A stretch of DNA of 64,000 nt from Notospermus geniculatus (taxonomy: Eukaryota > Nemertea > Pilidiophora > Heteronemertea > Lineidae). Made by a program: the position numbers and the translations under genes. The notes under the pieces were generated by a model that searched no databases, was not told the DNA's origin, and saw only the letters and a list, made by a program, of their open reading frames with translations. This document shows positions 19,414 to 30,838 of this stretch, in pieces (the stretch's first letter is position 1; every line of letters begins with the position of its first letter). The stretch is taken from NCBI GenBank assembly GCA_002633025.1, contig NMRB01000088.1, positions 365,896-429,895 on the forward strand, read 5' to 3'.

Positions 19414-20031
19414 AGGTGTGGTTTTACTTGAAATAAAAAAAAATGCTATTTATCGGCAATGGCACGTCAGAGATAGATATGCGAAATGCAACAAGGTCTT
19501 TGCCCATGCTGTCAGTCGTAGGTCAGTGATTCAGGCCCAGCAAACAACTAGGTTCGTTCTTTGAGGGGTAAACCTACTTTTTGCTATTGGATCCTGGGTG
19601 GTTGGTCCAGAGATATATTTAATCGTCAGTAATGTAGGTGGGTCAAGGAATCTACCGTCCTTGGCATCGCACCATATGCAGTAATAAGCATATCTTCAGT
19701 CGTCAACAAGAACTCAAAATGTTAAGTTGGTCATCATTTCAATATCCCTGCCTATAAGGTATATAGGCCTGAGAACTTGGGCACCTACAAAGACAATTAC
19801 TAGTATCCAAAATGCTACCAAAGCTGATTAGCAGTTTTGATGTTCAGCGCCATCAATATTCCCAGAGGTTGCCGAACCGTCCTGAAGCTAAGACCCCTAA
19901 ACTGTGGCTAAAGAAAGGATTTATATAAGTACTAGCAAGAATCCGTGGCAATCGGTGATTGTGAGTGAGGCCGAGGTTGGAATGCACGGCACGGCTGGAA
20001 TTGGTGCAACGGTGTGCGGTAGGGAGAACAT
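19414..20031. other. Unannotated sequence
   Basis: No open frame or repeat stands out. Confidence 0.4.
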
Positions 20032-20443
20032 TCTCGTACCCAGAGATTCGTTAAGCTCGGGCCGAGGTTGTAGGTCGCTCCACTAATCTCTGGAGACGGC
20101 TAGCCATTTTCACGCCTTAGGTGTGATTTTTGGTATCGTGCAATTTTAGACCGAATTTTAACCACAAATGCACTGAAATGACTTGAGATGACTTGAGTAT
20201 AAAATGTTACACACAAAAATGTCTTTAGAAAGGTTTTTTCGAGGGATCTGTTGTATTTATTGAGGAAAATCCACAGCACTACTTGGCGCACTGTATAAAC
20301 TTGGAGTGAAGCGGGATGCGCCGTGTGTAACGCACTTGCCTGCATTTTGGTTCCCGAAGCCACCGCTAGGGCTTAGCCGTCTGCAGAGATTAGTGTAGCG
20401 ACCATAAATCTCGGCCGAGCGTAACTAATCTCTGGGTACGAGA
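20032..20443. mobile_element. 412-bp foldback element
   Basis: TCTCGTACCCAGAGATT is mirrored by AATCTCTGGGTACGAGA. Arms of about 73 bp include CCACTAATCTCTG and CGGCTAGCC. Inside the right arm, GGTTCCCGAAGCCACCGCTAGGGCTT resembles the arm of the element at 37828-38127, so the two families share a module. Confidence 0.85.
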
Positions 20444-20919
20444 CTGTAGGGAGAATTTAGAAAGCAATCGAACAACACAACAAGGTAAAATTGCCACCAC
20501 AACAAAGTTCTCTTCGCAAATTAAACCACCCGTTGCAACAGGATATGGAATCCTCTATTACCATGCCGAATTTCGAGGCAAAACAAAGCTTTTAAGTTTG
20601 ACTTTATTGAGCCGAATTCCACCATTAGATAGGCCTATTGTTGCATCCACTCAGTATCTATATTCTTACACAGTGGTTAACGATCCTTGAAGCTGCATAA
20701 AGATCACTCCACAAAAAACACAAAAACTCAACTACTATTAGTGCATCTCTTTATTCAAAATGTACAAAAATATGGAACTGGTTGTAAAAAATGATTTTAC
20801 TTCATTACACTCCCAAGCATGACAGCTGAAATAGCCTCGACTGCTTATTGAGCAGCGGAAGACAACTTTTGACGAATCATATTTAAATAATTTGACCTAT
20901 GTATCTTTCGCCCACGCAG
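20444..20919. other. Unannotated sequence
   Basis: AT-rich; ends in a good acceptor-like tract at 20900-20919. Confidence 0.4.
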
Positions 20920-21174
20920 GAAGCACGTCCATCCGGATTAGAACCAGCCTTCCACATATCTCTGTTGACACTTCATCGACTGAAAACTTATGAAGAAGAT
21001 CTTGGTTTAAGTGGTAGGCACAGAGGCTGTTCTCAATGGACTGCTATCCCACTCGACCAGCCCAGAAAATCCCCGCATCAATACATGGTCATGAATAGGC
21101 GGATACTTTCTCTGACAACTGGAAATCTTAAGAGAAAGTGGTCGTCACTGATAACATTCATCTGGCGATCTTAA
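20920..21174 (+). CDS. Weak candidate exon
   Basis: GTATCTTTCGCCCACGCAG|G is a good acceptor. Phase 0 stays open 84 codons (starts EARPSGLEPAFHISLL) to TAA at 21174. No donor, no domain and no compatible neighbour exon were found. The frame length alone is compatible with chance. Confidence 0.2.
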   Translation, partial: EARPSGLEPAFHISLLTLHRLKTYEEDLGLSGRHRGCSQWTAIPLDQPRKSPHQYMVMNRRILSLTTGNLKRKWSSLITFIWRS

Positions 21175-22015
21175 TGGTTGTGAGTTGCAGGATATCGGGA
21201 TTTTGGATATCTTTTTCATAAAAGCTCAAGATCTTTTCTATGATAGCTTTCTATGAAAGTGTCATGATGATACTCGGGACTTGACACAAGGACACTGGCT
21301 TTTCTCTCCGCTGGGCAAGAAAATATCACTGATAGCTTTTGAAGTGGCTCAGACTTCGCTTGGCCATTGAAGGCAGGCATCTCACCACGACGCCAAGAGC
21401 TCGCCAGGCCCCAAAAGAAGAACACGATACAATGAGATCAAACACTGCCGCTAGTAGGAATACATGTATCATACAAATAAAAGAGATTGGTTTGTAAAAT
21501 ACCCCATAGCATCTAGATGGCACAGTATGATTGAGAGTGGTCACATTGCTTGGACTGTATCCTGAGATTAATTCATGGCAGGACAATGGAAGATCTTTTC
21601 AGATATGGCCACCATTGCCGGTACTACTTTCTCTGTCTTGCTTTCTCATGTAGGTTAAAAAGCCCATCAAATTCCCCATTTGTAAACCACCATTTTTCAA
21701 ACCTATCCACTGAATAAGCAATTTGTGACTCGCGCTCATCTTTTTTGGCACCAGCCAAATTCTGAGATGATCCCTTGGCAACAGACCAGCAAATTAAGAT
21801 GTACAGTTGAACGACTTCATAGAAAATGGAGACTCTCAGCGTATGTGTTTCAATGTCACCTGTCAGCAACCAAGGGCGAACCATGCAGAAAATTCATTAA
21901 AAACCTGGTGGCAGTCAATTTGAAGTCTCCTTCAGTAGAAACATATTCTGCGTGTGTTATTGGGTTTTGGTTGCTGCGTTACTTTGGAAGGTTGATGAAC
22001 CGTTGATTCAGAAAG
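21175..22015. other. Unannotated sequence
   Basis: Several overlapping short frames on both strands, none convincing. No repeat seen. Confidence 0.4.
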
Positions 22016-22401
22016 TGTGTATTGGCAGAGTAGAATCATCCTGCCAGTCGCGCTTGAAGTTGTGGGTTCAAATCCTCGTAGGAGGGAGTCATTCCCACAG
22101 TCCCACAGTATGCATGAGGTGACTCTTTCTCCCTCCCCACCTTGATAAGACTGGTGTCCTGCCATACCTATATATAGCCAGTGGTAACACCGAGGCTGGA
22201 CTGATACTATATCGAAACAAAAATGGCCGCCATACTTTCATCACTTCAGAAGTTCAAAATGCTGTTATAGCGTGACTAACCCTTCATCAGGTAAGGTAAC
22301 ATGCTTCAACTCATGATTCTTTTATGTGCAGCAACACTCTCCATTCCATGCCTAATTGGTAACTTGGACCAATCAAATAGATAGATTTGAACAGTCTTTC
22401 G
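22016..22401 (+). repeat. tRNA-derived SINE, copy 1 (with head)
   Basis: A box TTGGCAGAGTAG (22025) and B box GGGTTCAAATCC (22065) have tRNA-like spacing, followed by a body beginning CATGAGGTGACTCTTTCTCC. The body matches 45391-45933 and includes CAAAAATGGCCGCCATAC. At 22292 the site CAGGTAAGGTAAC is uninterrupted, whereas the other copy carries an insertion there. Confidence 0.8.
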
Positions 22402-22881
22402 AGCAGAATATACGACGTTGCCTAAAGGTCAAAGGTTACGTCGGCTGTCGCGAGATACAAAACCTAATACATACTGTCGGGCTTTAACTTGATAGAGAGG
22501 GTAACAATTTGCCACGTCAGCTATTTCTGGCCATTATTATTTTCCGAGTTTCCCAAGCTATCTAACATTTCAAAGAATATTCCAGCCACACATACACTCA
22601 AACACGTCACAGATTCATACATCCCTTGCAAACGTATACACATATACGTGTACATATCATGCCTTTTCTTGGTTTTCTGAGCTATTGATATTCCACGATA
22701 TGCCATATATTCCAGCACTACACACAGATCTAGCACTTCATGCAATCTTACACACACACCGCCTTACAGTATTACAGATATGTGGACATACATGCACCAG
22801 AAAAATTTAGGACGGTAAATTTTATTGCAAATCACAGCAACGGATTGAAATACTTTGACAAACTTGTTAATCAGCGACTAA
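22402..22881. other. Unannotated sequence
   Basis: ACACAC/ACATAC-rich patches near 22580-22790; no gene. Confidence 0.4.
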
Positions 22882-23277
22882 GGGCCGAAGGGTGTTTAGC
22901 TTCAACACGCGTGTAAATTCATAGTTATTCAGGTTAAGGGCCTAGAAAAGCATTCTTTTGCTGCCTGTACGCTGCTTGATCGGCGGTGTCTACCCGCAGA
23001 AAAATCACCCATAGTTAACTTTCATGTGTCTAACTCCAGGAAGACACAAGAAAACACGCAACAGGGCTTGTTTAGAGTCATTCAACTCTTTTCTTTGGTC
23101 CTCCTGCACGTAAACGCAGGAAAATTAACCGCGAGTGATTATCCTGCGGGTAAAGTAAACACCGCCGATCAAGCAGCGCACAGGCAGCGAAATAATACTT
23201 TTCTAGGCCCTTAACTTGAATAATATCTATGAATTTACACGCGTGTTGAAGCTAAACACCTTTTGTAAAATCGGCCC
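22882..23277. mobile_element. 396-bp palindromic element, TAA duplication
   Basis: Starts GGGCCGAAGGGTGTTTAGCT and ends in its mirror. Arms exceed 100 bp and include ACACGCGTGT, TTAAGGGCCTAGAAAAG and GATCGGCGGTGT. TAA flanks both ends (22879-22881, 23278-23280). The 62-codon frame inside is not supported. Confidence 0.9.
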
Positions 23278-23280
23278 TAA

Positions 23281-23726
23281 ATGATTACCAACATTTTTCT
23301 CAATGCATTTGCCAATAGCGCTGAAACAATGGAAGGCAGGACACGGTTGCTTACGATCCATCAGAATTAATAAGGAACGCTGGAAATGGTAATGATGACA
23401 TTTGATAAAAAGCCTCGGGGGTAAGGACGCGGCAGATGCCCCGCAAAATGTAAACCAAGTTCCGTCGGGTTGGCGGGGTCATATCCCCTGAATCCAGACA
23501 TCGGTGGTCTTTGCAACTTTGTATCCTCCTGACTATTCCATTTCAATACTCATGGCGTGTTATTTCAAGTCCATCAATCATGAAGTTCATTTGTCAGCCC
23601 ATGCACGGCTTGTGTGTTCACTGAGTCTCTGATCTCTTTATCGATGAGTGATTGTCTTTTTTGAGATGACTGGTTTCCAAGGTCGGGAATATCAATTCTA
23701 GCCTTCAAAATTGCTAACTCACCGAT
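23281..23726. other. Unannotated sequence
   Basis: A 69-codon minus frame overlaps the start of the next array. No other feature. Confidence 0.4.
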
Positions 23727-24040
23727 CACATCTACATGTAAGATATTCCTTAGGATGTTTTTTTCGAGGTTTCTAACCATCAAAATGTATTAGACTACAT
23801 TCCAGATATTCCGTAGGATTTTTTTCTGAGGTTTCTAACTGTAAAGATGTATTAGGCTGATGATATCAACGACTATATTCCATGGGATGTTTTTTCCGAG
23901 GTTTCTAACCCTCAAAATGTATTAGAATGATCACATCCACGATATTCCTTAGGATGATTTTTTCCGAGGTTGCAAACATTCAAAATGTATTGGACTGAGG
24001 TCACATCGAAGATATTTTTAGATGACTTTTTCCGAACTTC
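23727..24040. repeat. Tandem array, about 75-80 bp unit
   Basis: GATATTCCTTAGGATG, TTTTCCGAGGTTTCTAAC and CAAAATGTATTAGA recur four to five times (from 23742, 23806, 23875, 23950, 24012). Confidence 0.85.
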
Positions 24041-24325
24041 CTATCACAGTACACATGTATTCACTATATATTGCATGGCTTACATGTAATACTCGGAGTA
24101 TGTTTTCAGACATCAAAGATGTCACGATACCTCATAGCATACCAAGGTGCATTTCGTCCTCAGACTTCATGCTAGAGTCCTGAAAAGAAGAAGAGTCGCT
24201 AAAGCTAATGAAATGTGATACTGGGGAATATGCCTCTCGCACGCATCTTGGTACTGGTGTCTCTGGTTACAGGCGTGATGTTGCTGTAATACATTGCATG
24301 TATATCTGATCCATTGCTGCAGCCC
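24041..24325. other. Unannotated sequence
   Basis: TACATGTA at 24084; otherwise nothing. Confidence 0.4.
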
Positions 24326-24525
24326 ACAAAGAATTGCTACTTGTGTAAGGAGCCAAAGATCGAAGATTCCAGCTCCATGACAAATGGAAAGAACATTTGT
24401 TTGGCTAAATAACAAGGGACCACAAAAGTGGTCGGCAAAGAATTGCTACTGTGTAAGGAGGCACAGATCGAAGGTTCCAGCTTGATGACAAGTGGAAAGA
24501 ACATTTGCTTCGCTAAACAACAAGT
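24326..24525. repeat. Tandem duplication, about 108-bp period
   Basis: CAAAGAATTGCTACT...GGAAAGAACATTTG...GGCTAAATAACAAG at 24328-24416 is repeated at 24436-24524. The minus-strand frames (82 and 116 codons, shared TNVLS/ANVLS...LCLLTQ motif) are this duplication read out. Confidence 0.85.
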
Positions 24526-25594
24526 CCAGAAGGGACCACATTAAAAAGTAATCGTGGGCTGTCAACGCAAAAGGCAGCTGGACCACTGGGTCGAACAATT
24601 TGTTTCTTATGGTTTCAACCTGTGGATAGTAAACTTCTCTCTGGTTCGCATTCAACTTAACGTAACTGGACCTCCTCATCAACTGCTGAGGGCAAAATCC
24701 AATCTTCTTCTGCTTAGGATAACAATCCATCATCATACTACAAAACACTGGTTGCTGGGAAAGATTTAGCGAACAACCATACCCACAACAAAACAATTAC
24801 AGCCGCATGCATGCCACACACCACTTTCCTCTAATGATCATGCAGAGACTCATTATCACATGAAAACGGGTACTTTACCAGTTCTGAACATTTTTCACCA
24901 CATAAGGTGCTCACTCCATGAGTGATCGTCTGTCTGTTGACCATGGCAAGGGAATCTCGAGCAGAGTTTCCTCATGATGCCGAAAACAAGCAGCTGTCTG
25001 CAGACCCGAATAGCACGATAGAATTTTTTGCATCGTCAATTAATTATGACTCTGATAAGATCACTGCCTGTTACATAAAAAAAAACATGATCCAAATTAC
25101 ATCAGGCATCTGGTCCTGAACAAGACATAATCGAGTTTGATGCAACTCGCAGCAAGATGATATACAAGATGACTAGAGAGCTTTCCGTGTGTGAAAAAAT
25201 AGGCCTGTCTTTTAATTAACTACTTCCATTATTGGCTGCCAGAATTTCAGTCTCTCATGGTTAATGACAGCAGTGCATGGTTTGTGTGCATGGTTATACC
25301 CTCTGGTAATATGCGCATTAGTCGAGGGATTGATTCCAATAATTTGCTATGGCACTGTCAGATTGGGGCTCGAACAAAACAGATCATGGAAATCTGTTAC
25401 TTTAACGATTTTGTTGACAGTCTGTGAAAAGTTTCGTAAGGCCTCGATTACACACGACCCCTCACAGTACAAATGTCAAAAATGCCAGGCTGCCTGCAAC
25501 TGCTGAATTGGTAGGCCCTAGCTAAAACCTGGCCAGTCTGGGCACTTGCACTGAGGGGTGTACATGCAGTGTAGAACGACACGGTATTCGAACA
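24526..25594. other. Unannotated sequence
   Basis: Minus frame 24446-24796 (116 codons) has no domain and a Lys/Arg-poor composition. No clear repeats. A 65-codon plus frame at 24922-25119 is unremarkable. Confidence 0.4.
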
Positions 25595-25653
25595 CGCCGG
25601 TTAACAATGGCCTCACAGTCGAGAACCATTCATGAAGTCTTTGTTAACCGGCG
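25595..25653. repeat. Short inverted repeat
   Basis: CGCCGGTTAACAA at 25595-25607 mirrored at 25641-25653, 33-bp loop. Confidence 0.7.
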
Positions 25654-25658
25654 TATGG

Positions 25659-25807
25659 AGTGTTTCCATTGTGGCCATATTGGAGGTATAAACAAAAGAA
25701 TTTTTCGCCATTCACGGTCCATGGAAGATTAACTTGTATTGTTTTGAAGTCTGTTCTTTTGTTGTATACCTCCAACATGGCCGCTGTGACATCATATGAA
25801 AACACCT
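25659..25807. mobile_element. 149-bp foldback element
   Basis: GTGTTTCCATTGTGGCCATA then GGAGGTATAAACAAAAGAA pairs with TTCTTTTGTTGTATACCTCC then ACATGGCC...GAAAACACC. The right arm has about 15 extra bases. Confidence 0.7.
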
Positions 25808-25933
25808 TATAGTAATTTCTTGACCGTCACACCCACCCAAGGATGGCGTCAATGAATATATTGGCTAAGGTAACAGATTTTCAAAGTCTGTTTTTGAAAT
25901 TACATGTATTAGGTTTCAATTCATAACTCAGTG

Positions 25934-26169
25934 GGCCGATTTAATAGACGTTTGCTAAGCTAACCATTGGTTCCACCAAAAATAGACAGGCATGCGAAAA
26001 GTGTACAACTAAGTTTTCACCAAAAAGCCCTGTTTGGATGGATAGTAAGCGCTATACAGAGCTTAGAAAACGGGACTTTCGGGTGAAAAATTTAGTTGTA
26101 CATTTTTCGCACGCCTATCTATTTTTGGTGGAACCATGGTTAGCTTAGCAAACGTCTATTAAATCGGCC
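25934..26169. mobile_element. 236-bp palindromic element, CAGTG duplication
   Basis: GGCCGATTTAATAGACGTTT is mirrored at the right end. Arms of about 90 bp include TTTGCTAAGCTAACCATGGTTCC-type sequence. CAGTG flanks both ends (25929-25933, 26170-26174), a 5-bp duplication unlike the TAA set. Confidence 0.85.
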
Positions 26170-26174
26170 CAGTG

Positions 26175-26639
26175 AAGCTCTCGTGTGTCTGCACTGCTGA
26201 TTCCTTCTATGACATGAGATTTTCAAATTCCAAAGGCAATGTACACATCGACAGACTTGGAATTTTGGTACAAGTACACATTAAATTCAATGAAGATCCA
26301 GCCCAAAGCTAGTGTTATCAAGATTCAACTCATGGTTTGAAAGCAACAAATCACCATGTCTGGAGCAGATAGAAGGCACAAAAGGATGGATGACATACAG
26401 ACAGCCTATCTAACAGAACTCGAATACATACATTCGGAACATGTATAGCCAGGCAGGGGGCTGTTCAGCAAGGCACGTACAGCTAAATGAGAGGCAACAA
26501 TTTCAATTATGGCGAGTTACGGCCCGAGGCATCATTTCATGATAAATGTCACAAAAGACGTCATTAGCTTCGAGTGAAACTTGCGAATTAGCTGCAATTG
26601 CTTCAAAAACCTTTGATGCATTCTGGAATTCTTATGCAA
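26175..26639. other. Unannotated sequence
   Basis: No gene or repeat recognised. Confidence 0.4.
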
Positions 26640-26898
26640 GGGAGTAAGAAATAAGTGGAAAATAAGAAGTGGGAAATTTTGGAATTTTGCGCGAATTTTT
26701 CCATTTCTCAAATTTGGAGAAACGTTTTTCCCATTTTCAGAAATTTTCTTAAAATGACATGACATTTTGTCTGATTTTTCGGGATACACATGTATTTCTC
26801 AAAATGGGAAAAAAATTCTCCCAATTTGACAAATTGAAAAATTCGCGCAAAATGTCAAAATTTCCTACTTCTTATTTTCCGCTTTTATTTTTACTCCC
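26640..26898. mobile_element. 259-bp foldback element
   Basis: GGGAGTAAGAAATAAGTGG at the left mirrors the right end finishing TTACTCCC. Arms of about 100 bp carry TTTTGCGCGAATTTTTC and CTCAAA.TTGG blocks. The minus 85-codon and plus 98-codon frames here read the palindrome. Confidence 0.8.
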
Positions 26899-27337
26899 TA
26901 CAGGCATGCTGCACGTCCAAACCGTCTCACAGCAAATCGTAGTGCATTCGGATGCCGAAATTATACATAGATCTACTGGTCGAGTGGTAATCAGTTTATG
27001 TCTGGCTGAGAAATGTCAATACATACTCAAGGCAAGTCCACATCCAACAAAATAACATATTGGTTCTCCTTACCTCCAATATTGATCAGACAATCGACAC
27101 AGACAGGCTGTGTATGCGAACACCAACACTCCTGAGGACACCAAACACATGTCATGAGACCCATGCTAAACTTGACAGATTCATTCGAAATGTTACATCT
27201 TCGTTGAGCTGACTGAAGTGGTTGTGATCAGCAACTCTTATTAGAAGAATTGCCAATTATTTCAAAATACCCTCACCAAAAGCTTTCTCAATAGATGTAA
27301 CATTTCTTTATATAAAGTGATTATTGCATGGCTTCAG
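26899..27337. other. Unannotated sequence
   Basis: No repeat; ends with a modest acceptor (GCATGGCTTCAG). Confidence 0.4.
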
Positions 27338-27399
27338 AAACTGAGTACCAGAACGATGACATCAATCTCAATGATGAAGACTGGGATATATACATATAG
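27338..27399 (+). CDS. Weak candidate terminal exon
   Basis: After GCTTCAG, a frame entered with two leading bases reads TEYQNDDINLNDEDWDIYI and stops at TAG 27399. The acidic, aromatic composition looks protein-like, but it is only 19 codons and has no partner exon. Confidence 0.15.
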
Positions 27400-27507
27400 A
27401 TTACTTAGATTGGTTCCGCATCTCACCGCTAGGAGGATTAGATCTAACTTCTGAGAACGGCAGCTCTGTCGTCCATAACCACTCAAGAGTTCAAGAAATT
27501 TCACTAA

Positions 27508-27666
27508 AGCGGTCCATCCACGTACATGTACAATATTATTGCACAATATGGGGCCCAAAATTGGTGTCATGTGCTTCTGGCATAATGGATGGAAAAAAGA
27601 TTGGCAATAATATTGCCCACTTTGATCCTCATATTGTGCAGTAATATTGCATGTGGATAGGCCGCT
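27508..27666. mobile_element. 159-bp palindromic element, TAA duplication
   Basis: AGCGGTCCATCCAC mirrored by GTGGATAGGCCGCT; inner arms pair around CAATATTATTGCACAATATG. TAA flanks both ends (27505-27507, 27667-27669). Confidence 0.85.
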
Positions 27667-27748
27667 TAACACTAACGCTAACGCTATTTCTGACATACAT
27701 TTGCAATGCAAAAAATAACGTTAAGGTTTAATAGTGATACCGTTAGCG
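27667..27748. repeat. Repeat H, uninterrupted copy
   Basis: AACACTAACGCTAACGCTAT...CTGACATACATTTGCAATG matches the sequence split at 53970-54335 by a hairpin element. It shows the empty site at AACGCTAACGCT. Confidence 0.65.
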
Positions 27749-28741
27749 GAAGGATCTCTTCAACTCTCTATTGACGGACGACGGGCACTACAGTTCTGGG
27801 TATTTGATACTAAATCACGCGATCGTCCAAAAAGGAGCCGATGAAAAACTCAACCCGTTGATTGGTTGAAAAAGTACTGATTGCTCTTTTGTTGAATGAG
27901 GGCGAGTGGAGTCGACCAATCAGCGCAATTTCTATCGGTTGCATTTCGGAGGATCACCTGATTTTAGACGACAGCACCACCAATCTCAGTGTTCAAAATC
28001 CTACCGGTGAGACCTGGAACTAATCTAAGTCAATCTGTTTTCATTCATGTTTTCGTTATGTTTCAACCATGCAACAATCACTTTAACACCATAACAACCA
28101 TTCTCACTCCACCCATATCATCAACAAAACCACCCAGAGAGAGAGTTACAATCCATATAGTTACAGATAGTAGGAGGGGAAGACCAGCAACATCGCACAA
28201 CAATCAGGTTTGGGGATGTGCCTGACAACAGCACCACCTATTGGCAAAACTCACCATCTTTGGTCAAGGAGTAAATGAAACTGGAAAATATGAGAGAAAA
28301 TGGTCAAATATGATGTTGATTCTTCCATGGTTTACGAATATCGTGCTTGATACAGGTACCTCTGTCCCGCGCTTTCATCAGAGCTACATGTATACTTACA
28401 CAAAAAAACAAGATAACACTTACTAGCCATTTCATTTTCTATTTCAGAAATATATAACGGTGTGCGAGAACAAACACCTTTTTCACATTTCCATTTCAGT
28501 GCTTTTTCAGAAACACTCTAACGAAGAACAGTTATACTTTATAGATTTTTGTTTCAGAAACACTTTTTTCCTGTCTGCAAATCACAGACAACACACTTCT
28601 TCCAATACATTACATCACGATTTAGAATACCTTTCGATATTGGCCATATCAGTAACACTTTATTGTATGATCCTTAAAGTGCACACAACTTTGATTGTAT
28701 CCAGGCAATATAAGAAATGTTGCGTAACACTCAACCATGAT
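27749..28741. other. Unannotated; two CCAAT-type boxes
   Basis: TTGATTGGTTG at 27858 and GACCAATCAGCGC at 27915 lie 55 bp apart in opposite orientation. Frames of 78, 61 and 95 codons downstream show no domain. No repeat. Confidence 0.3.
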
Positions 28742-29105
28742 ATGTAATAACAAACATCACATCGATATTTTCATTGGCTAGAAATACTCCGACATGCTCT
28801 GTAATAACAAACTTCATTTTATTGACGTTTTCATTGCCACTTGACATTAAGAAATTCTATTCCATTTTATGATGCAAAATACACCGTCACGCTTTACAAC
28901 TTGGTGAGTGGAAGCCATAATTTGAATACCACAAACTGTTAGGGGCGTCTAAGAAATAATCTTGCACACACATGGCATCCATACTGCACTGACACACATT
29001 ACAAGTTGGTTAATGGAAGCCATAGTTTGAATACCATAGTTATCTCCACGGTTAGGGGCGTCTATAAAATGATTTTGCACACAAGAGCACTCCAGCTTCA
29101 GTGCA
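28742..29105. repeat. Two small tandem duplications
   Basis: TGTAATAACAAAC recurs at 28743 and 28801 (58-bp period). ACAACTTGGTGAGTGGAAGCC at 28896 recurs as ACAAGTTGGTTAATGGAAGC at 29001 (105-bp period), both followed by GTTAGGGGCGTCTA. Confidence 0.8.
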
Positions 29106-29106
29106 C

Positions 29107-29170
29107 TTACAGAGGATCCGAACCCACGACCTCTCGCATCTTGCCCTCCACCACTGAGCTACCCCCATCC
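29107..29170 (-). repeat. tRNA-derived SINE head, minus strand
   Basis: Minus strand carries GGTAGCTCAGTGGTGG (A box) and GTGGGTTCGGATCC (B box) at tRNA spacing. The expected acceptor stem does not pair, so it is a derived pol III promoter, not a functional tRNA gene. Confidence 0.65.
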
Positions 29171-29862
29171 ACAAAAATAGATGGTTCAGTTAAGAGTCCC
29201 TCAGTTCCCTGAGAGAGATCCCTTTGACCCCTTTGGAGGTCCAACTTGGTATTTAATATCCTTTATAACCCAACACCGTTTTCACATGAGAGAAGGACAA
29301 GGTAGGCCTATTATGGCGTCATATGATACCTAGTCTCAATTGACATTGTATGCCGGTCACACACAACGAGTCTCAAGAGCAGAGGATGATATCATCAAAC
29401 GTGAAATAAATACAACACTCGTAATGGTGCTTCGATATCAATATCAAAATGTATAACAGCTGTCTACGATGCCACAACTACCCTGCCACAATGGTACCTT
29501 ACATCAGATGCGGGAAATACAGAAGAATACTAATACTGATGTCCACTAGTTTACCGGAAATGATGGAGTAGAGAATGATGGAGTACGACATCTTCGCAGA
29601 AGACTCCACAAACAGTCTTTTCAGTACCTCATCCATTCGCCCAATGTGAAGCGAAGTGGCGAGCGGAACATAAGGGCAGGTGTGACAGGAATCAGCGTCC
29701 TAGGAATGCAAGTCCGCCAAACAATAGCCCGCTATTGTAAGGCTATATCCGAACGGTCATGGTCTCTCTAGCCATATATTCTAATCCCACGCTGAACAAT
29801 AAGACCGGAATTTGGTTCCTGGGGGACTTGGATTCCTTTCACACCGGGAATGAAGAATAGGG
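29171..29862. other. Unannotated sequence
   Basis: No gene or repeat recognised. Confidence 0.4.
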
Positions 29863-30000
29863 TCGTATTCTAGAGAAGCTTCCTTAACTCTAAAGGCGCC
29901 GCTCCACGTGACAGTTTTCTATCGAAAATTTGCTGTCAGATAGTCAATTGTTGCTGTCAGACAGCAATAATCGCTGTCATACAGTGCTGTCTTCGTGACA
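29863..30000. repeat. Solo MITE end plus GCTGTC-rich repeats
   Basis: GGGTCGTATTCTAGAGAAGC resembles the left end of the element at 8203 but has no matching right end. From 29930 several GCTGTCAGACA-type units follow. Confidence 0.6.
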
Positions 30001-30463
30001 TCGAACAATGGGATTGGCGTTCGCCTTGGCGTTTCGGGGGCTTTGCGAAAACTCGCTACTGGTGCATACGGCCCCGAATGTTGGAAAGTGTTGCCAGTGT
30101 TTACAGACCTAGCGCTATATTGACCAGAATGACGGCAGAAGCGTGACCGTATCGTGTTACCTACACCAGTCATCATAAGTGAAAGCGGTCAATAACAAAG
30201 CAATGACAAGGTTGCTCAGCAATATTGAAAACCTGCAGTTGCGATCAATGTCGCGATGGCGGTCATGTTTAGAAAAGGATGTAGCCATTTGATTTCAACT
30301 TGGTCTGATCGCCATTTGCACAACAAGGAAACCATGGTCAGTTTTTCATAAAATCTTGCTAGTTCAGTTGGCTGCTTATTGTGTACATTGTTGCCCTGAA
30401 CAAAATGGCCACTTTACAAGCAACAAGGCCTACACGGTTTTATGAATATCTTTTTCCTAATAG
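30001..30463. other. Unannotated; degenerate C-type end
   Basis: GGGGGCTTTGCGAAAACTCGC at 30035 resembles the end of foldback element C. The rest is unassigned. Confidence 0.35.
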
Positions 30464-30838
30464 CCGTGGTTACGCTACATAAAATCCCCGGGTTTTTTGC
30501 GGTCACACCTATGAATTGCCGGGTTTCAAGAAACCCGTGTCTGAAAAACACGGGTTTTTGAAACACGGCAAACTCGCCGTGCTTTTCGAAATCCCGTGTT
30601 TTCGTTAGTTCTTAGCACGGCTACAGATGGCGCAGCCATAAAGTGAAATCGTTTTTGCGCCTCCAACAATGTGGGCCAATACAGAAATGACCGAAGAGTC
30701 AGTGCATGCAGCGCACCTGTCGTCGGGCTACTTAACTACAATGTAGTAGTGTGACCTCTCGCCGGGCTTTTCGTACACAAGGGTTTGACAGGAGTCTGGC
30801 AAAACACGGGTATTTTCAACAGGTGTAACCGTATGGCT
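30464..30838. mobile_element. Probable foldback element with CACGGG hairpins
   Basis: Weak inverted ends (TAGCCGTGGTTAC against GTAACCGTATGGCTTA) enclose several short hairpins built from AAACCCGTG and CACGGGTTT, dense at 30520-30600. Boundaries uncertain. Confidence 0.45.

Noticed and set aside
19035-19564. Two frames sharing MPEEDPGWG as paralogous proteins
   Set aside because: They are the two inverted arms of one F3 palindrome.
22291-22297. CAG|GTAAGG as a splice donor
   Set aside because: It lies in the SINE body and is shared by copy 2; no open exon precedes it.
24167-24796. Two minus-strand frames with similar ends, as a duplicated gene
   Set aside because: The similarity is only the 108-bp tandem duplication read in one frame; upstream parts are unrelated.
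29107-29170. Functional tRNA gene on the minus strand
   Set aside because: Good A and B boxes, but the 5' and 3' ends do not form an acceptor stem; better read as a SINE head.
29863-29892. Complete copy of the 8203-type MITE
   Set aside because: Only the left end is recognisable; no mirrored right end was found within 300 bp.
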